Positions 42,449-51,630 of a stretch of 64,000 nucleotides of DNA are shown one piece after another. How positions within the stretch are numbered: the first letter of the stretch is position 1; every line of letters starts with the position of its first letter. The notes beneath the pieces are model-generated. The model was not told where the DNA came from. It saw nothing but the letters and a program-made list of their open reading frames with translations, and ran no database searches. Origin of the DNA: Palsa-504 sp963844625. Lineage in GTDB: Bacteria; Actinomycetota; Actinomycetes; Streptosporangiales; Streptosporangiaceae. Made by a program: the position numbers and the translations under genes. The stretch lies in the NCBI GenBank assembly GCA_963844625.1, contig CAWJPF010000004.1:62001-126000 (forward strand). Direction: 5' to 3'.

Positions 42449-43361
42449 CGCGCTGGACCTCCTCGAGCAGGTCTTGGTAACTGGAGGCCGTGAAGCCGCG
42501 GGCGGCGCCCTCGAACCGTTCCATGGCCCAGGACCAGAAGTCGAAGTCGATCGGGCTCGCGGCGTGCTGGATCGCGCCCCACAACGTCCACCCGTACATG
42601 CCGACCAGGCCGAGCAGCCGGGCCCGGGCGACCTTGCTCGGTCGCGGCCTTTCGTAGTAGGCGGTGACGAGCTCGGCCAGGGCTTCGGCGGGCAGGTGCG
42701 ATTCGGCCGCGATGTTGCCGAGCTCGAAGCAGGCGTCGTTGTTGCCTGACAGCTCGTAGTCGATCAGCCAGATCCTTTCGCCGTCGTCGATGAAGTTGGC
42801 CGCCAGCAGGTCGTTGTGGCACGGGACCGTGGCCTCGGCGCGGACGGCCAGGGCCTGGCGGGCCTGGTCCAGCTGGGGCAGCAGGTCGTCGTAGCCGGCC
42901 GGGATCGCGAAGCCGCGGGACCGTGCGGCCGAACGGTAGCGTCGCTGGACGTCGAACATGTCGAAGTCGTTGCCGAACCGGCCGCCCGCGTGCAGCCGGC
43001 GGCACGCCTGCGCGATGCGCGGGATGTTTTCCGCGGCGGCGACGTCCGCCGGGCCGAGCGTCCGGCCCTCGAGGTAGCCGATGATCAGCATCCGGTCTGC
43101 GGGGCGGTACTCGATGACCGGCGCTCCGGCCCCGGCGGCGGCCGCGGTCACGGAGTTCCGGTACTCGCAGTCCCGGTCGATGGCGAGCAGCTCGCTGCCG
43201 CCCGAGGACAGGCGCACGACGAAGGTTCCGTCTGGCGTGGTCACCTTGTAGTTGCGGTTGGTCAGGCCGCCCGGCAGCTCGCGGGCCGTGCGCGGCCTGG
43301 CGGCCAGGCTCGCGGTCCGGTCGAAGAGGGCGTCCAGTTCCTCCCGGGACGTCTCAGCCAT
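42441..43361 (-). CDS. Choline/ethanolamine kinase-like phosphotransferase
   Basis: A 306-residue aminoglycoside-phosphotransferase-fold kinase. The catalytic loop is VPCHNDLLAANFI (His-x-Asp-x4-Asn) and the metal-binding segment IWLIDYELSGNN, which together are closest to choline/ethanolamine kinases. The N-lobe has GGLTNRNYKVTTPDGTFVVR. It should phosphorylate a small amino alcohol with ATP. It is the first gene of the leftward one-carbon operon, directly after the promoter with GTCTAGAC palindromes. This suggests the pathway substrate bears a choline-like head or hydroxyl. Confidence 0.87.
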   Translation of the reverse strand: MAETSREELDALFDRTASLAARPRTARELPGGLTNRNYKVTTPDGTFVVRLSSGGSELLAIDRDCEYRNSVTAAAAGAGAPVIEYRPADRMLIIGYLEGRTLGPADVAAAENIPRIAQACRRLHAGGRFGNDFDMFDVQRRYRSAARSRGFAIPAGYDDLLPQLDQARQALAVRAEATVPCHNDLLAANFIDDGERIWLIDYELSGNNDACFELGNIAAESHLPAEALAELVTAYYERPRPSKVARARLLGLVGMYGWTLWGAIQHAASPIDFDFWSWAMERFEGAARGFTASSYQDLLEEVQRDD

Positions 43362-43388
43362 CCGCGCGGACCCCCTGCCCGTCCATAA

Positions 43389-43441
43389 GGTCTAGACCCT
43401 AAGGGTCACGGTAGGCCAAGGCCGCCAAAAGGGTCTAGACA
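43389..43441. promoter_or_regulatory. Paired GTCTAGAC operators in the divergent promoter
   Basis: GGTCTAGACC (43389-43398) is a perfect 10-bp palindrome. A second GGTCTAGAC lies at 43432-43440, centre-to-centre about 43 bases (four helical turns) away. The core matches the dre-type site of HutC-subfamily GntR regulators such as DasR (TGGTCTAGACCA). The adjacent HutC-type regulator at 45076-45900 is the likely binder, controlling both directions. Confidence 0.75.
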
Positions 43442-43508
43442 GTTAGCTGTGACACCCGTACGCTACGCCTCAATCGCGTCCCGTCGGTCGCAAGGGGAGG
43501 CCCCTGAC

Positions 43509-45068
43509 ATGAGCACCGGCACTGAGCATTCCAGCGGGCAGGACCGGGATTCCGCCGACCTAGCCCGCTTCGGCTACTCCCAGGAACTCAAGCGCTCGCT
43601 CGGGCTGGGCAGCTCGTTCGCCGTGGCGTTCAGCTACATCTCACCGTCCACCGGCATCTTCACCCTGTTCGCGCTGGGCCTGACCACCCTGGGCGGGGTC
43701 TTCATCTGGACCTGGCCGGTGGTGGCGCTTGGCCAGTTCATCGTCGCGCTGAACTTCGCTGAGGTGTCCAGCCACTACCCGGTGGCCGGTTCGGTCTTCC
43801 AGTGGACGAAGTACCTGGCCAGCCGGAGCTACTCCTGGTTCACCGGCTGGATCTACCTGTTCGCCGGGATCCTGACCGTCACCGCGGTGGTGGCGACGCT
43901 GCCGCTGGCGCTGATCCCCGCTTTGAACGGGCTCGGCTGGCATTCGCTGAACGCGGCCAGCCTGCACACCCAACTCGTCGTCGCGCTCATCACGCTGGTC
44001 GTCATCACCGTGCTGAACATCTACGGCGTGCGGCTGGTCGCGGTGATCAACAACACCGGCGTGCTGTTCGAGATCCTCGGCATGTTCGTGTTCGCGCTGG
44101 TGCTGCTGGCGTTCCACAACCACCAGGGCTTCCACGTGGTGACCAACAGCGCGGGCTTCCAGGTCAATGGGAGCTCGTTCCTAGCCGCCATGTTCATGAG
44201 CCTGTTCGTGATCTACGGCTTCGACACCGCGTCGACGCTGGCCGAGGAGACCCGCGACCCCCGCCGGGCGGCGCCCAAGGCGGTGCTGTTCTCGGTGATC
44301 GGCGCGTTCATCATCGGCGGCGTGTTCCTGCTCGGCGTGCTGGTGGCGATCCCGAATATGGGCGCCGCGGTGAAGGGCGCGTACGGGCCCGCGCAGATCA
44401 TCGAGGCCAACTTCTCCACCGGTTTCGCGACCGTGTACCTTCTCGTGGTCTCGGCCGCGATCTTCGTCTGCTGCCTGTCGATCCTGGCCGCGACGATCAG
44501 GCTCTGCTTCGGCATGGCGCGCGACAACCAGCTGCCGGTCTCCGGGGCGCTGGCCAAGGTCTCCCCCAAGCTGCACACTCCGGTGTGGACGTGCGTCGTC
44601 ATCGCGCTGCTGTCCGCGATCCCGTTCCTCAAGTACTCGGGCGCCGCGACCATCGCGATCGCGGCGACCGGCATGATCTACCTGAGCTACTTCCTCGGCA
44701 ACATCGTGATCATGCGCGCCCGCGTCCGCGGCTGGCCCAAGGCCAGCGCGCCGTTCCGGCTCGGCCGCTGGGGCCTGCTCGTCAACGTCGTCGCCCTGCT
44801 CTACGGCGGGGCCATGCTGGTCAACTTCGCCTGGCCCCGGGCGGCCAGCAATCCTAAGCCGGAGCAGACCGGCGGGCTGCTGAGCTTCGGGCTCAGCTTC
44901 CTGAACAAGATCCCGATCCTGTGGACGGTGGTGGTCGTCATCGCGCTGATCGGGGCCATCTACTACCTGGTGGTCGGGCGGACCAAGGCGTTCGCACCGG
45001 TGACGGCACCGTCGCCGGACGACCCGGTCCAGCCGGCGGCCGACGCCGGGGCCGCCCCTGCGGCGTGA
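43509..45068 (+). CDS. APC-family amino acid/amine permease
   Basis: A 519-residue polytopic transporter with about 12 helices. It begins ARFGYSQELKRSLGLGSSFA, typical of the amino-acid/choline branch of the APC superfamily, with SYISPSTGIFTLFALGL in helix 1. FVIYGFDTASTLAEETRDPR is the conserved segment before helix 7. A Pro/Asp-rich tail ends the protein. The ATG at 43509 follows GGGGAGG. It shares its mRNA with the GntR gene eight bases downstream and is divergent from the one-carbon operon, so it most likely imports that pathway's substrate. Confidence 0.9.
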   Translation: MSTGTEHSSGQDRDSADLARFGYSQELKRSLGLGSSFAVAFSYISPSTGIFTLFALGLTTLGGVFIWTWPVVALGQFIVALNFAEVSSHYPVAGSVFQWTKYLASRSYSWFTGWIYLFAGILTVTAVVATLPLALIPALNGLGWHSLNAASLHTQLVVALITLVVITVLNIYGVRLVAVINNTGVLFEILGMFVFALVLLAFHNHQGFHVVTNSAGFQVNGSSFLAAMFMSLFVIYGFDTASTLAEETRDPRRAAPKAVLFSVIGAFIIGGVFLLGVLVAIPNMGAAVKGAYGPAQIIEANFSTGFATVYLLVVSAAIFVCCLSILAATIRLCFGMARDNQLPVSGALAKVSPKLHTPVWTCVVIALLSAIPFLKYSGAATIAIAATGMIYLSYFLGNIVIMRARVRGWPKASAPFRLGRWGLLVNVVALLYGGAMLVNFAWPRAASNPKPEQTGGLLSFGLSFLNKIPILWTVVVVIALIGAIYYLVVGRTKAFAPVTAPSPDDPVQPAADAGAAPAA

Positions 45069-45075
45069 CGGCTGG

Positions 45076-45900
45076 ATGCCGGGGGCAGCAGATGAGACGC
45101 GGGCCGGCCGCCGCCGGATCCGGCCTGCGCTGCGGACCAGCACCAGGCGGCCACCGGAGATCGTGCGCGGCCCGGGCGCCACGGTGCACGCGCAGATCGA
45201 GGACTGGCTAGCAGGCCAGATCGCCGTCGGCGCGCTCATGGCAGGCGACCGGTTGCCTACCGAGCAGGACCTGGCCGGGTGGTTCGGCGTCAGCCGGATG
45301 ACCTTGCGGCATGCGCTCGCCGAGCTGGCCCAGCGCGGCCTGGTGACCAGGGCGGTAGGGCGGCATGGCGGGACGTTCGTCGCCGCGCCCAAGCTCGAGC
45401 AGGACCTCACCACCCTGGCCGGGTTCTCCGAGCAGCTGCGGCGGCACGGGATGGTGGCGGGCGCCCGGGTCCTGACCGCAAGCCTGCGCCCGGCGGGCCC
45501 GGCCGCCGCAGCCGCGCTGCGCCTCGGCCCCGGCGATCCGGTGTACGAGGTCAGGCGGATCCGGCTGGCCGACGGCCGGCCCATCGCGCTGGAGCGTTCC
45601 ATGTTCCCGGCCGGCCGGTTCCCCGGCATGCTGGACTCCCGGCTGGACGGCTCGCTCTATGAGCTGCTCGAGGTCAGGTACGGACTGCGACCGCACCGCG
45701 CCAGGGAGAGCCTAGAGCCGGTGACCGCCGGGGTGCGCGAGGCCGAGGCGCTCGAGGTAGACCAGGGAGCTCCGCTGATGCTGGTCGAGCGGACCGCCTA
45801 CGCCCGGTCAGGGGAGCCGCTCGAGTACGCCCGTGACCTGTTCCGCGGCGACCGCACCCGGGTCGTAGTGTGGACATCCGAGCTGGCCGGGGACATTTAA
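45076..45900 (+). CDS. GntR-family regulator, HutC subfamily with UTRA domain
   Basis: A 274-residue regulator. The winged helix-turn-helix occupies about residues 33-105 (VHAQIEDWLAGQIAVGALMA, then WFGVSRMTLRHALAELAQRG). A UTRA effector domain fills the rest (VYEVRRIRLADGRPIALERS, later MLVERTAYARSGEPLEYARD). HutC-type proteins usually repress and are released by a small ligand. The GTCTAGAC palindromes in the promoter 1.6 kb upstream fit this subfamily's operators. It follows the permease by eight bases. Confidence 0.92.
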   Translation: MPGAADETRAGRRRIRPALRTSTRRPPEIVRGPGATVHAQIEDWLAGQIAVGALMAGDRLPTEQDLAGWFGVSRMTLRHALAELAQRGLVTRAVGRHGGTFVAAPKLEQDLTTLAGFSEQLRRHGMVAGARVLTASLRPAGPAAAAALRLGPGDPVYEVRRIRLADGRPIALERSMFPAGRFPGMLDSRLDGSLYELLEVRYGLRPHRARESLEPVTAGVREAEALEVDQGAPLMLVERTAYARSGEPLEYARDLFRGDRTRVVVWTSELAGDI

Positions 45901-45927
45901 GGGCCCGTGGCCGCGGCTAGATCCCCA

Positions 45928-45952
45928 TTCCGGCCGATCATTCCGGCCGGAA
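45928..45952. terminator. Likely hairpin terminator after the GntR gene
   Basis: TTCCGGCC (45928-45935) pairs with GGCCGGAA (45945-45952) with a nine-base loop. It lies 28 bases beyond the GntR stop. There is no U-tract, as is usual for actinobacteria. Confidence 0.45.
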
Positions 45953-46429
45953 ACCGCAGGACATCACACGACCCCGTTGTCGCACGCAGGGTTGATCTCC
46001 GGCATCTTGCCGTTGATCGTTTCGTGACCCTGTGGTTAATCTCCGCGATACAGAGATCTGGCAAGCTCTCCCGTGCCAGGACGGCCGGATCCGAACGAGC
46101 CCGCTGCGGGACAACTGCAGTAGGCAGCGACGATCCCCACCGTCAGCGCCTGTGAACTGGGTGGTGATGGTGGAGTACGTCGAAAAGATCCTCACGGCGG
46201 GACCGAACGCATGACAGGGAACAACTTATCCTCCGCGCCGTGCGTGTACGCAGTTGAGCCGCATGGTGCTGGCAGATCAGGCCGGATTCGACGCCATGGC
46301 AGATGCAGCCGCCGCAAGGAACGTGGGCGAACCGTTCAGCCCTCGGCTGTCGCATTGGTATGTAGCCCAGACTGGTCGGTCAGTGTGCTCCGCGGTAGCC
46401 GGACAATTCAAATCAACGAGAGGAAGATA
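45953..46429. other. Region upstream of the liv operon, no gene seen
   Basis: About 480 bases. The substrate-binding protein gene can be extended upstream in frame, but the added residues are not family-like and the lipoprotein signal starts at 46430. Probably holds the liv promoter and leader. No clear binding sites were identified. Confidence 0.35.
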
Positions 46430-47707
46430 ATGAGACGAACCCCTGCGATCGCTGCCTTGGCCGCGGTCGCCCTCGCGGTTGTCGGCTGTAGTAGTAGCAG
46501 CAGTAGCAGCACCGCCACCGGCGGCTCATCAAGCAGCTCGTCCGGTGGCACGGTCGATATCTACTCGAGCCTCCCGTTGCAAGGCGCCTCGACCGCGCAG
46601 ACCGATCCGATGGTCAACGGCATCAAGCTCGCGCTTTCTCAGGCCGGGGGCAAGGCCGGGCAGTTCACGGTGAACTACCAGTCGCTCGACGACTCGACCG
46701 CGGCGGCCGGCAAATGGGACCCCGGCCAGACGGCCGCCAACGCGCGCAAGGTGGCCACCGACCCGAAGGCCGTCTATTACATCGGCGAGTTCAACTCGGG
46801 CGCCAGCGAGGTGTCGATCCCGATCCTCAACCAGGCGGGAATCCCCCAGGTGAGCCCGGCGAACACCTACGTCGGCCTGACGACGAACCTGCCTGGCAGC
46901 GCCCCGGGCGAGCCGCAGAAGTACTACCCGACCGGGGTCCGTACCTACCTGCGGATCGTGCCGATCGACTCGATCCAGGCCGCGGCCGGCCTGATCGCGA
47001 TGAAGCAAGCCGGCTGCACGAAGGTCGCCATCGCCAACGACAAGGAGGCGTACGGGGCCGGCCTGGCCACGCTGCTCGAGCTGGAGAAGGGCTACTACGG
47101 GGTCAATATCGTGAGCAACACCGGGATCGACCCGACCGCGCCCAACTTCCGCTCCTATGCCTCGACGATCCAAGGCCAGGGCGCCGACTGCTTCTACTTC
47201 GCCGGCATCGTCTCCAACGGCGCCGTCCAGATCACCAAGGACGTCAACTCGGCGATCCCCAAGGCCAAGATCTTTGGCGGTGACGGCGTCTGCACGGACT
47301 CCTACACGGCCGCCTCGAAGGGCGGCGTCCCGGCCTCGATTGCCCCGCTGATCGAGTGCACGGTCGCAACCCAGGACCTGGCCGCATATCCGGGTGGCAA
47401 GGACTTCCTCGCCGCGTACAAGGCCGCGTACGGTACGGCGAACCCCGACCCGTACGCGATCTACGGCTACGAGGTTATGAAACTCGGGCTCGACACGATC
47501 AAGAGCCTCGGCGCCCAGGGCAACAGCAAGTCGGCCGTGCTCAAGGCGCTGTTCGCGACCAAGGCGCGTAACTCGGTGCTCGGCACCTACGGGTTCGACA
47601 AGAACGGCGACACGACCCTGAAGGCCTACGGCCTGTACAAGGTCGGGTCCAACGGCGAGCCGGTCTTCGTGAAGACGATCACGCCCACCAAGACCGTCTC
47701 AGGTTAG
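46430..47707 (+). CDS. livK: ABC transporter substrate-binding lipoprotein, branched-chain amino acid type
   Basis: A 425-residue LivJ/LivK-like periplasmic-binding-fold lipoprotein. The signal peptide ends in the lipobox LAVVGC, followed by a Ser-rich linker. The mature domain opens TVDIYSSLPLQGASTAQTDP and has LALSQAGGKAGQFTVNY, YYIGEFNSGASEVSIPILNQ and AIYGYEVMKLGLDTIKSLGA, all typical. It captures an amino acid or related small molecule for the permeases encoded next. The ATG at 46430 follows GAGAGGAAG. The true ligand could differ from branched-chain amino acids, since this family is broad. Confidence 0.92.
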   Translation: MRRTPAIAALAAVALAVVGCSSSSSSSTATGGSSSSSSGGTVDIYSSLPLQGASTAQTDPMVNGIKLALSQAGGKAGQFTVNYQSLDDSTAAAGKWDPGQTAANARKVATDPKAVYYIGEFNSGASEVSIPILNQAGIPQVSPANTYVGLTTNLPGSAPGEPQKYYPTGVRTYLRIVPIDSIQAAAGLIAMKQAGCTKVAIANDKEAYGAGLATLLELEKGYYGVNIVSNTGIDPTAPNFRSYASTIQGQGADCFYFAGIVSNGAVQITKDVNSAIPKAKIFGGDGVCTDSYTAASKGGVPASIAPLIECTVATQDLAAYPGGKDFLAAYKAAYGTANPDPYAIYGYEVMKLGLDTIKSLGAQGNSKSAVLKALFATKARNSVLGTYGFDKNGDTTLKAYGLYKVGSNGEPVFVKTITPTKTVSG

Positions 47708-47715
47708 GCAAAATC

Positions 47716-47744
47716 GTGGAGGGGGCGCACAGCGCCCCCTCCAC
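47716..47744 (+). terminator. Strong hairpin between livK and livH
   Basis: GTGGAGGGGGCGC (47716-47728) and GCGCCCCCTCCAC (47732-47744) form a perfect 13-bp stem with loop ACA. Placed nine bases after livK, it probably stops most transcripts and stabilises livK mRNA, giving excess binding protein over the membrane parts. Confidence 0.8.
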
Positions 47745-47806
47745 GTCCACTAGGCTGCATCGACACTCGGCCCCTTATCACCTGGGCCCGACTTCACCTG
47801 GAACCC

Positions 47807-48914
47807 GTGGAAACCACAACGATTTCGCCCAGCCCGCCTGCGGTGGCGCCCCGCCCGCTCGCCACGGTTCGCCGCTATTTCGGCCGCTGGGGGCTGATCG
47901 CGGCGCTCGCGGCGCTGCCGATCTACTACGGCATCACCGATCTGATTAACGGCTACCAGGCCGGCTTCGTGGCGGGTCACGTGGTGATCCATCACGATCT
48001 GTCGAAGCTGGGCTTTAACTTCGCCGAGGGCCTGTCTAACGGCGCGATCTGGGCATTGATCGCGATCGGGTACACGCTCGTCTACGGCATCATCGAGCTA
48101 ATCAACTTCGCCCACGGCGACGTGTTCATGATCGGCTCCTTCACCGCCGTCGGCCTGTGGGCCACGCTCGGGCTCGGGCTCACCACGGGTGCCCTGGGGC
48201 TGACCGGCGGCCTGATCGTGGCGCTGATCATCACGATGATCGTGACACGGGTCCCTGAACGTCCTGATCGAGCGGGTCGCCTACCGGCCGCTGCGGAGCG
48301 CGCCCAAGCTCGCGTCGCTGATCACGGCGGTCGGCTTCTCGTTCATTCTGCAGAACGTGGGCCTGCTCTGGCGCGGGGGCTCACCGCAGAGCGTGCCCGA
48401 CCTGATCCACTCGCAGCAACCGGTGTTCACCACGGCGGCGTGCCATCCTGCGCGGGTACATCCTCGCCTTCGCCGTGATGATCCCGCTGGTGTTCGCGCT
48501 GACCTGGTTCATCAACACCACCCGGGCGGGCCGGGCGATGCGTGCCACCGCCCAGGACCCCGAGGCGGCACGTCTGATGGGCATCAACGTCAACGCCACG
48601 ATCTCGCTGACCTTCCTGCTCGGTGGCATGCTGGCCGGCGCCGCCGGGCTCGTGTACGCGCTCTATGAGACGAACGTCTGGTACTTCCAGGGCTTTAAGG
48701 CCGGACTGATCGCGTTCACGGCGGCGGTCATGGGCGGCATCGGCAATGTCCGCGGCGCCGTGCTCGGCGGGCTGATCATCGGCGTCATCCAGTCGCTGTC
48801 CGATCGCGGCTGGGCCCGCAGTGGACTGAGGCGGTCGTCTTCGGCTATCTCATCGCGATCATGGTCCTCCGCCCGCGTGGTCTCCTCGGTGAGGAGACGA
48901 GGGAGGCGGGATGA
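47807..48914 (+). pseudogene. livH: LivH-type ABC permease, interrupted by frameshifts
   Basis: The polytopic permease is recognisable across about 369 codons: GAIWALIAIGYTLVYGIIEL and NFAHGDVFMIGSF, then LNVLIERVAYRPLRSAPKLA in a second frame, and GRAMRATAQDPEAARLMGIN, then GGIGNVRGAVLGGLIIG in a third. The last piece WTEAVVFGYLIAIMVLRPRG is in yet another frame. Shifts fall near 48247 (+1), 48430-48445 (net +1) and 48810 (-1). All expected segments are present, so the gene was recently intact or the sequence carries errors. Its last codons overlap livM (ATGA). Confidence 0.85.
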
Positions 48915-50106
48915 GCGAGTTGCGCGTGCAGTTGCGCGAGTGGCGCGCAGCGGCACAGAAGCGGCTCCCGCCGTGGTGGAACCGGGCGCTGGCGGGACTG
49001 CTCCTCGTGATCGGGATCGTGTTGCCGTTCCTGTTCTCCTCGTCCAGCGGCGTTCATGAACGCGACGATCATCGCGCTGACCTACGCGGTGATGTCGCTG
49101 GGCCTGAATATCGTCGTGGGGTTCGCCGGGCTGCTCGATCTCGGGTACGTCGCGTTCTACGCGCTCGGCGCGTATTCGCTCGGGTGGTTGGGATCGGGGT
49201 TCTTCTTCAAGGCGCACGTCCACGTGCTGGTCTCGCCGGTCGCGAGCACGCTGCCCGGCGTGCACCTCAACTTCATTCTGATCCTGATCGGTGCCGCGCT
49301 CATCTGTGCCGCGGCCGGAGTGGTGATCGGGCTGCCGACGCTGCGGCTGCGCGGCGACTACATCGCGATCGTCACACTCGCGTTCGGCGAGATCATCGCC
49401 GACGTGGCCGTCAACGGGCAGAGCATCCACGTCGGCGGCGGCATGACGCTGACCGCCGGCAACCTCGGCATCAGCGCGGTCGACTCGCCGTACTTCCCGG
49501 GGATCGGGTCGTTCAACCTGCTGAACCTCCGACCGTGGTACTGGCTGATCTTCGCCATCCTGCTCGTCGTCCTGTTCGTCAACCTGCGGCTGCGCGACTC
49601 CCGGCTGGGCCGGGCCTGGGTCGCGTTGCGCGAGGACGAGGTGGCGGCCGTGTCGATGGGCATTCCGCTGGTGAAGACGAAGCTGTCCGCGTACGCGATC
49701 GGCGCGGCGTTCGGCGGCATGGCGGGTGCGTTCTTCGGCACCTACTACACCGTGGTCAACGCCGGGCAGTTCCAGTTCGGGTTCTCGATCTTCATCCTCG
49801 CTATGGTGATCATCGGCGGGCTCGGGTCGATCTGGGGCGCGGTCGTCGGGGGAATGGCACTGGGGTACATCAACAACTACCTGATCCCTGACGTGCTGAA
49901 CACGCTCCCTTCCAAGCTGGGCTTCAACTTCCAGCTCACCGAGGTGGAGTTCGGTATCTTCGGGTTCCTGCTGGTGATCATGATGGTGCTCCGGCCACAG
50001 GGCCTGATCCCGGAGCGGCGGCGCCGACTCGAGCTCACGGCCGAGATCGCCCCGAGCCGACGCCCAGCTCGCGGAGGCGCCGGGCACCCCCGGGGGCGGA
50101 ACGTGA
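48911..50106 (+). pseudogene. livM: LivM-type ABC permease, interrupted by frameshifts
   Basis: Starts MSELRVQLREWRAAAQKRLP at 48911. The frame shifts near 49050, after LPFLFSSSSG, and continues MNATIIALTYAVMSLGLNIV, then GFAGLLDLGYVAFYALGAYS, LRLRGDYIAIVTLAFGEII and LGRAWVALREDEVAAVSMGI. These are all canonical LivM segments. Near 50055 an extra base removes the expected ending DAQLAEAPGTPGGGT-stop and lets the frame run into livG. Function: second membrane subunit of the importer. Sequence error is as likely as decay. Confidence 0.85.
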
Positions 50107-50904
50107 GCCCGACCGAGACTCCTGCGCCGCCCGCGGTCGCCGTCCTGCGCGCGGAGCACGTCACCAAGACGTTCGGCGGGCTGGTCGCCGTCAACGACAT
50201 CTCGTTCGACGTCCCGGAGTACTCGATCGTGTCGCTGATCGGGCCGAACGGAGCCGGGAAGACCACCTTGTTCAACATGCTGACCGGGCTGTACCGGCCG
50301 ACTGAGGGCCGGATCATGCTCGGCGAGCGGGACATCACGCGCGCGCGGCCGGACGTGATCACTAAGCACGGTGTCGCGCGGACCTTTCAGAACATCCGCC
50401 TGTTCGGCGCGATGACGGCGGTCGAGAACGTGATGGTCGGGCACCATGCGCGGATGCGGACCGGGCTCTTCGGGTCGATCTTCCGGCCGCCCTGGGTCCG
50501 CCGCGAGGAACGGGAAACACGCGCACACGCCCGCGAACTGCTGGCCTACGTCGGCCTGCGGGAGCCCGTCTTCGACCGGCTCGCCTCACACCTGCCGTAC
50601 GGAGACCAGCGGCGCGTGGAGATCGCCCGGGCGCTGGCGTCCCAGCCGAAACTGCTGCTGCTCGACGAGCCAACGGCTGGCATGAACCCGAACGAATCCC
50701 AGGCCCTGACGGAGTTCATGCAGACCCTGCGGGACGAGCTGAAGCTTACGATCCTGCTGATCGAGCACGACATGAAGGTCGTGATGGGCGTCTCCGAGCG
50801 CGTCACGGTGCTCGACTACGGCAAGAAGATCGCCGAAGGTGAGCCGGCCGTGGTCCGCGCGGACCCCGCGGGTGATCGAGGCGTATCTCGGAAAGCAGGC
50901 GTGA
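50103..50904 (+). CDS. livG: LivG-type ABC ATPase, frameshifted at the extreme C-terminus
   Basis: About 267 codons from a GTG that overlaps the livM stop. Walker A is IGPNGAGKTT, the signature loop LPYGDQRRVEIARAL and Walker B LLLLDEPTAGM. VLDYGKKIAEGEP near the end is typical of LivG. An extra C near 50868 replaces the canonical ending DPRVIEAYLGKQA-stop by DPAGDRGVSRKAG and joins the frame to livF. The ATPase core is intact. It powers the importer together with LivF. Confidence 0.88.
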
Positions 50905-51611
50905 TGACCCTGCTCGAAGTCTCGGACATCCACACCCACTACGGCGCGATCGAGGCGCTGAAGGGCGTCTCGCTGACCGTCGATGCGGGCGAGGTGGTCA
51001 CGCTGATCGGCTCGAACGGCGCCGGCAAGTCCACCACCCTGCGTTCTATCTCGGGACTCACCCCGGCCAGCTCCGGGAAGATCATGTTCGCTGGGGAGGA
51101 CATCACGCGCGTGCCGGCACACGAGATTCCCATCCGCGGCATCGCGCTCGCCCCCGAGGGCCGCCACTGCTTCCCGCGGATGACGGTGCGCGAGAACCTG
51201 GAGCTGGGCGCTCACCGGCGGCGCGGCCCCGAGATTACCGAAGATTTCGATCGCGTCTACAACCTCTTCCCCCGGCTCGAGGAGCGCGATCGCCAGAAGG
51301 CCGGCACGATGTCCGGCGGCGAGCAGCAGATGCTCGCGATCGGGCGCGCGTTGATGGCCCGGCCGAAGCTGCTGCTGCTCGACGAGCCGTCGCTCGGGAT
51401 CGCCCCGATCCTGGTCGACCGGATTTACGAGACCATCGGCGAGATCAACCGCTTGGGGGTCGCGATCCTGCTGGTCGAGCAGAACGCCAACCGGGCGCTC
51501 GACGCCGCCAGCCGCGGCTACGTGCTGGAGACGGGGCGGGTGGCCCTGGCCAACGATTCGGCGAGCCTGCAGAACAATCCCGACGTTCAGAAGGCGTATC
51601 TGGGGACATGA
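50904..51611 (+). CDS. livF: LivF-type ABC ATPase
   Basis: A 235-residue ATPase starting MTLLEVSDIHTHYGAIEAL. Walker A is IGSNGAGKST, the signature MSGGEQQMLAIGRAL, Walker B LLLLDEPSLGIAP, and the switch His is replaced in the usual LivF way (LLVEQNANRALD). The ending NNPDVQKAYLGT is canonical. The ATG overlaps the livG stop (TGATG). It is the last transport gene of the operon and is complete. Confidence 0.92.
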   Translation: MTLLEVSDIHTHYGAIEALKGVSLTVDAGEVVTLIGSNGAGKSTTLRSISGLTPASSGKIMFAGEDITRVPAHEIPIRGIALAPEGRHCFPRMTVRENLELGAHRRRGPEITEDFDRVYNLFPRLEERDRQKAGTMSGGEQQMLAIGRALMARPKLLLLDEPSLGIAPILVDRIYETIGEINRLGVAILLVEQNANRALDAASRGYVLETGRVALANDSASLQNNPDVQKAYLGT

Positions 51612-51630
51612 CCGGTTACGGAGCGACAAA

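Noticed and set aside
46211..46429. Upstream extension of the livK substrate-binding protein
   Set aside because: It would bury the lipoprotein signal peptide in the middle of the chain; the ATG at 46430 has a proper ribosome-binding site.
48663..50528. Long minus-strand frame across livM and livG
   Set aside because: Shadow of the liv genes; Arg/Asp/His-rich without recognisable domains.
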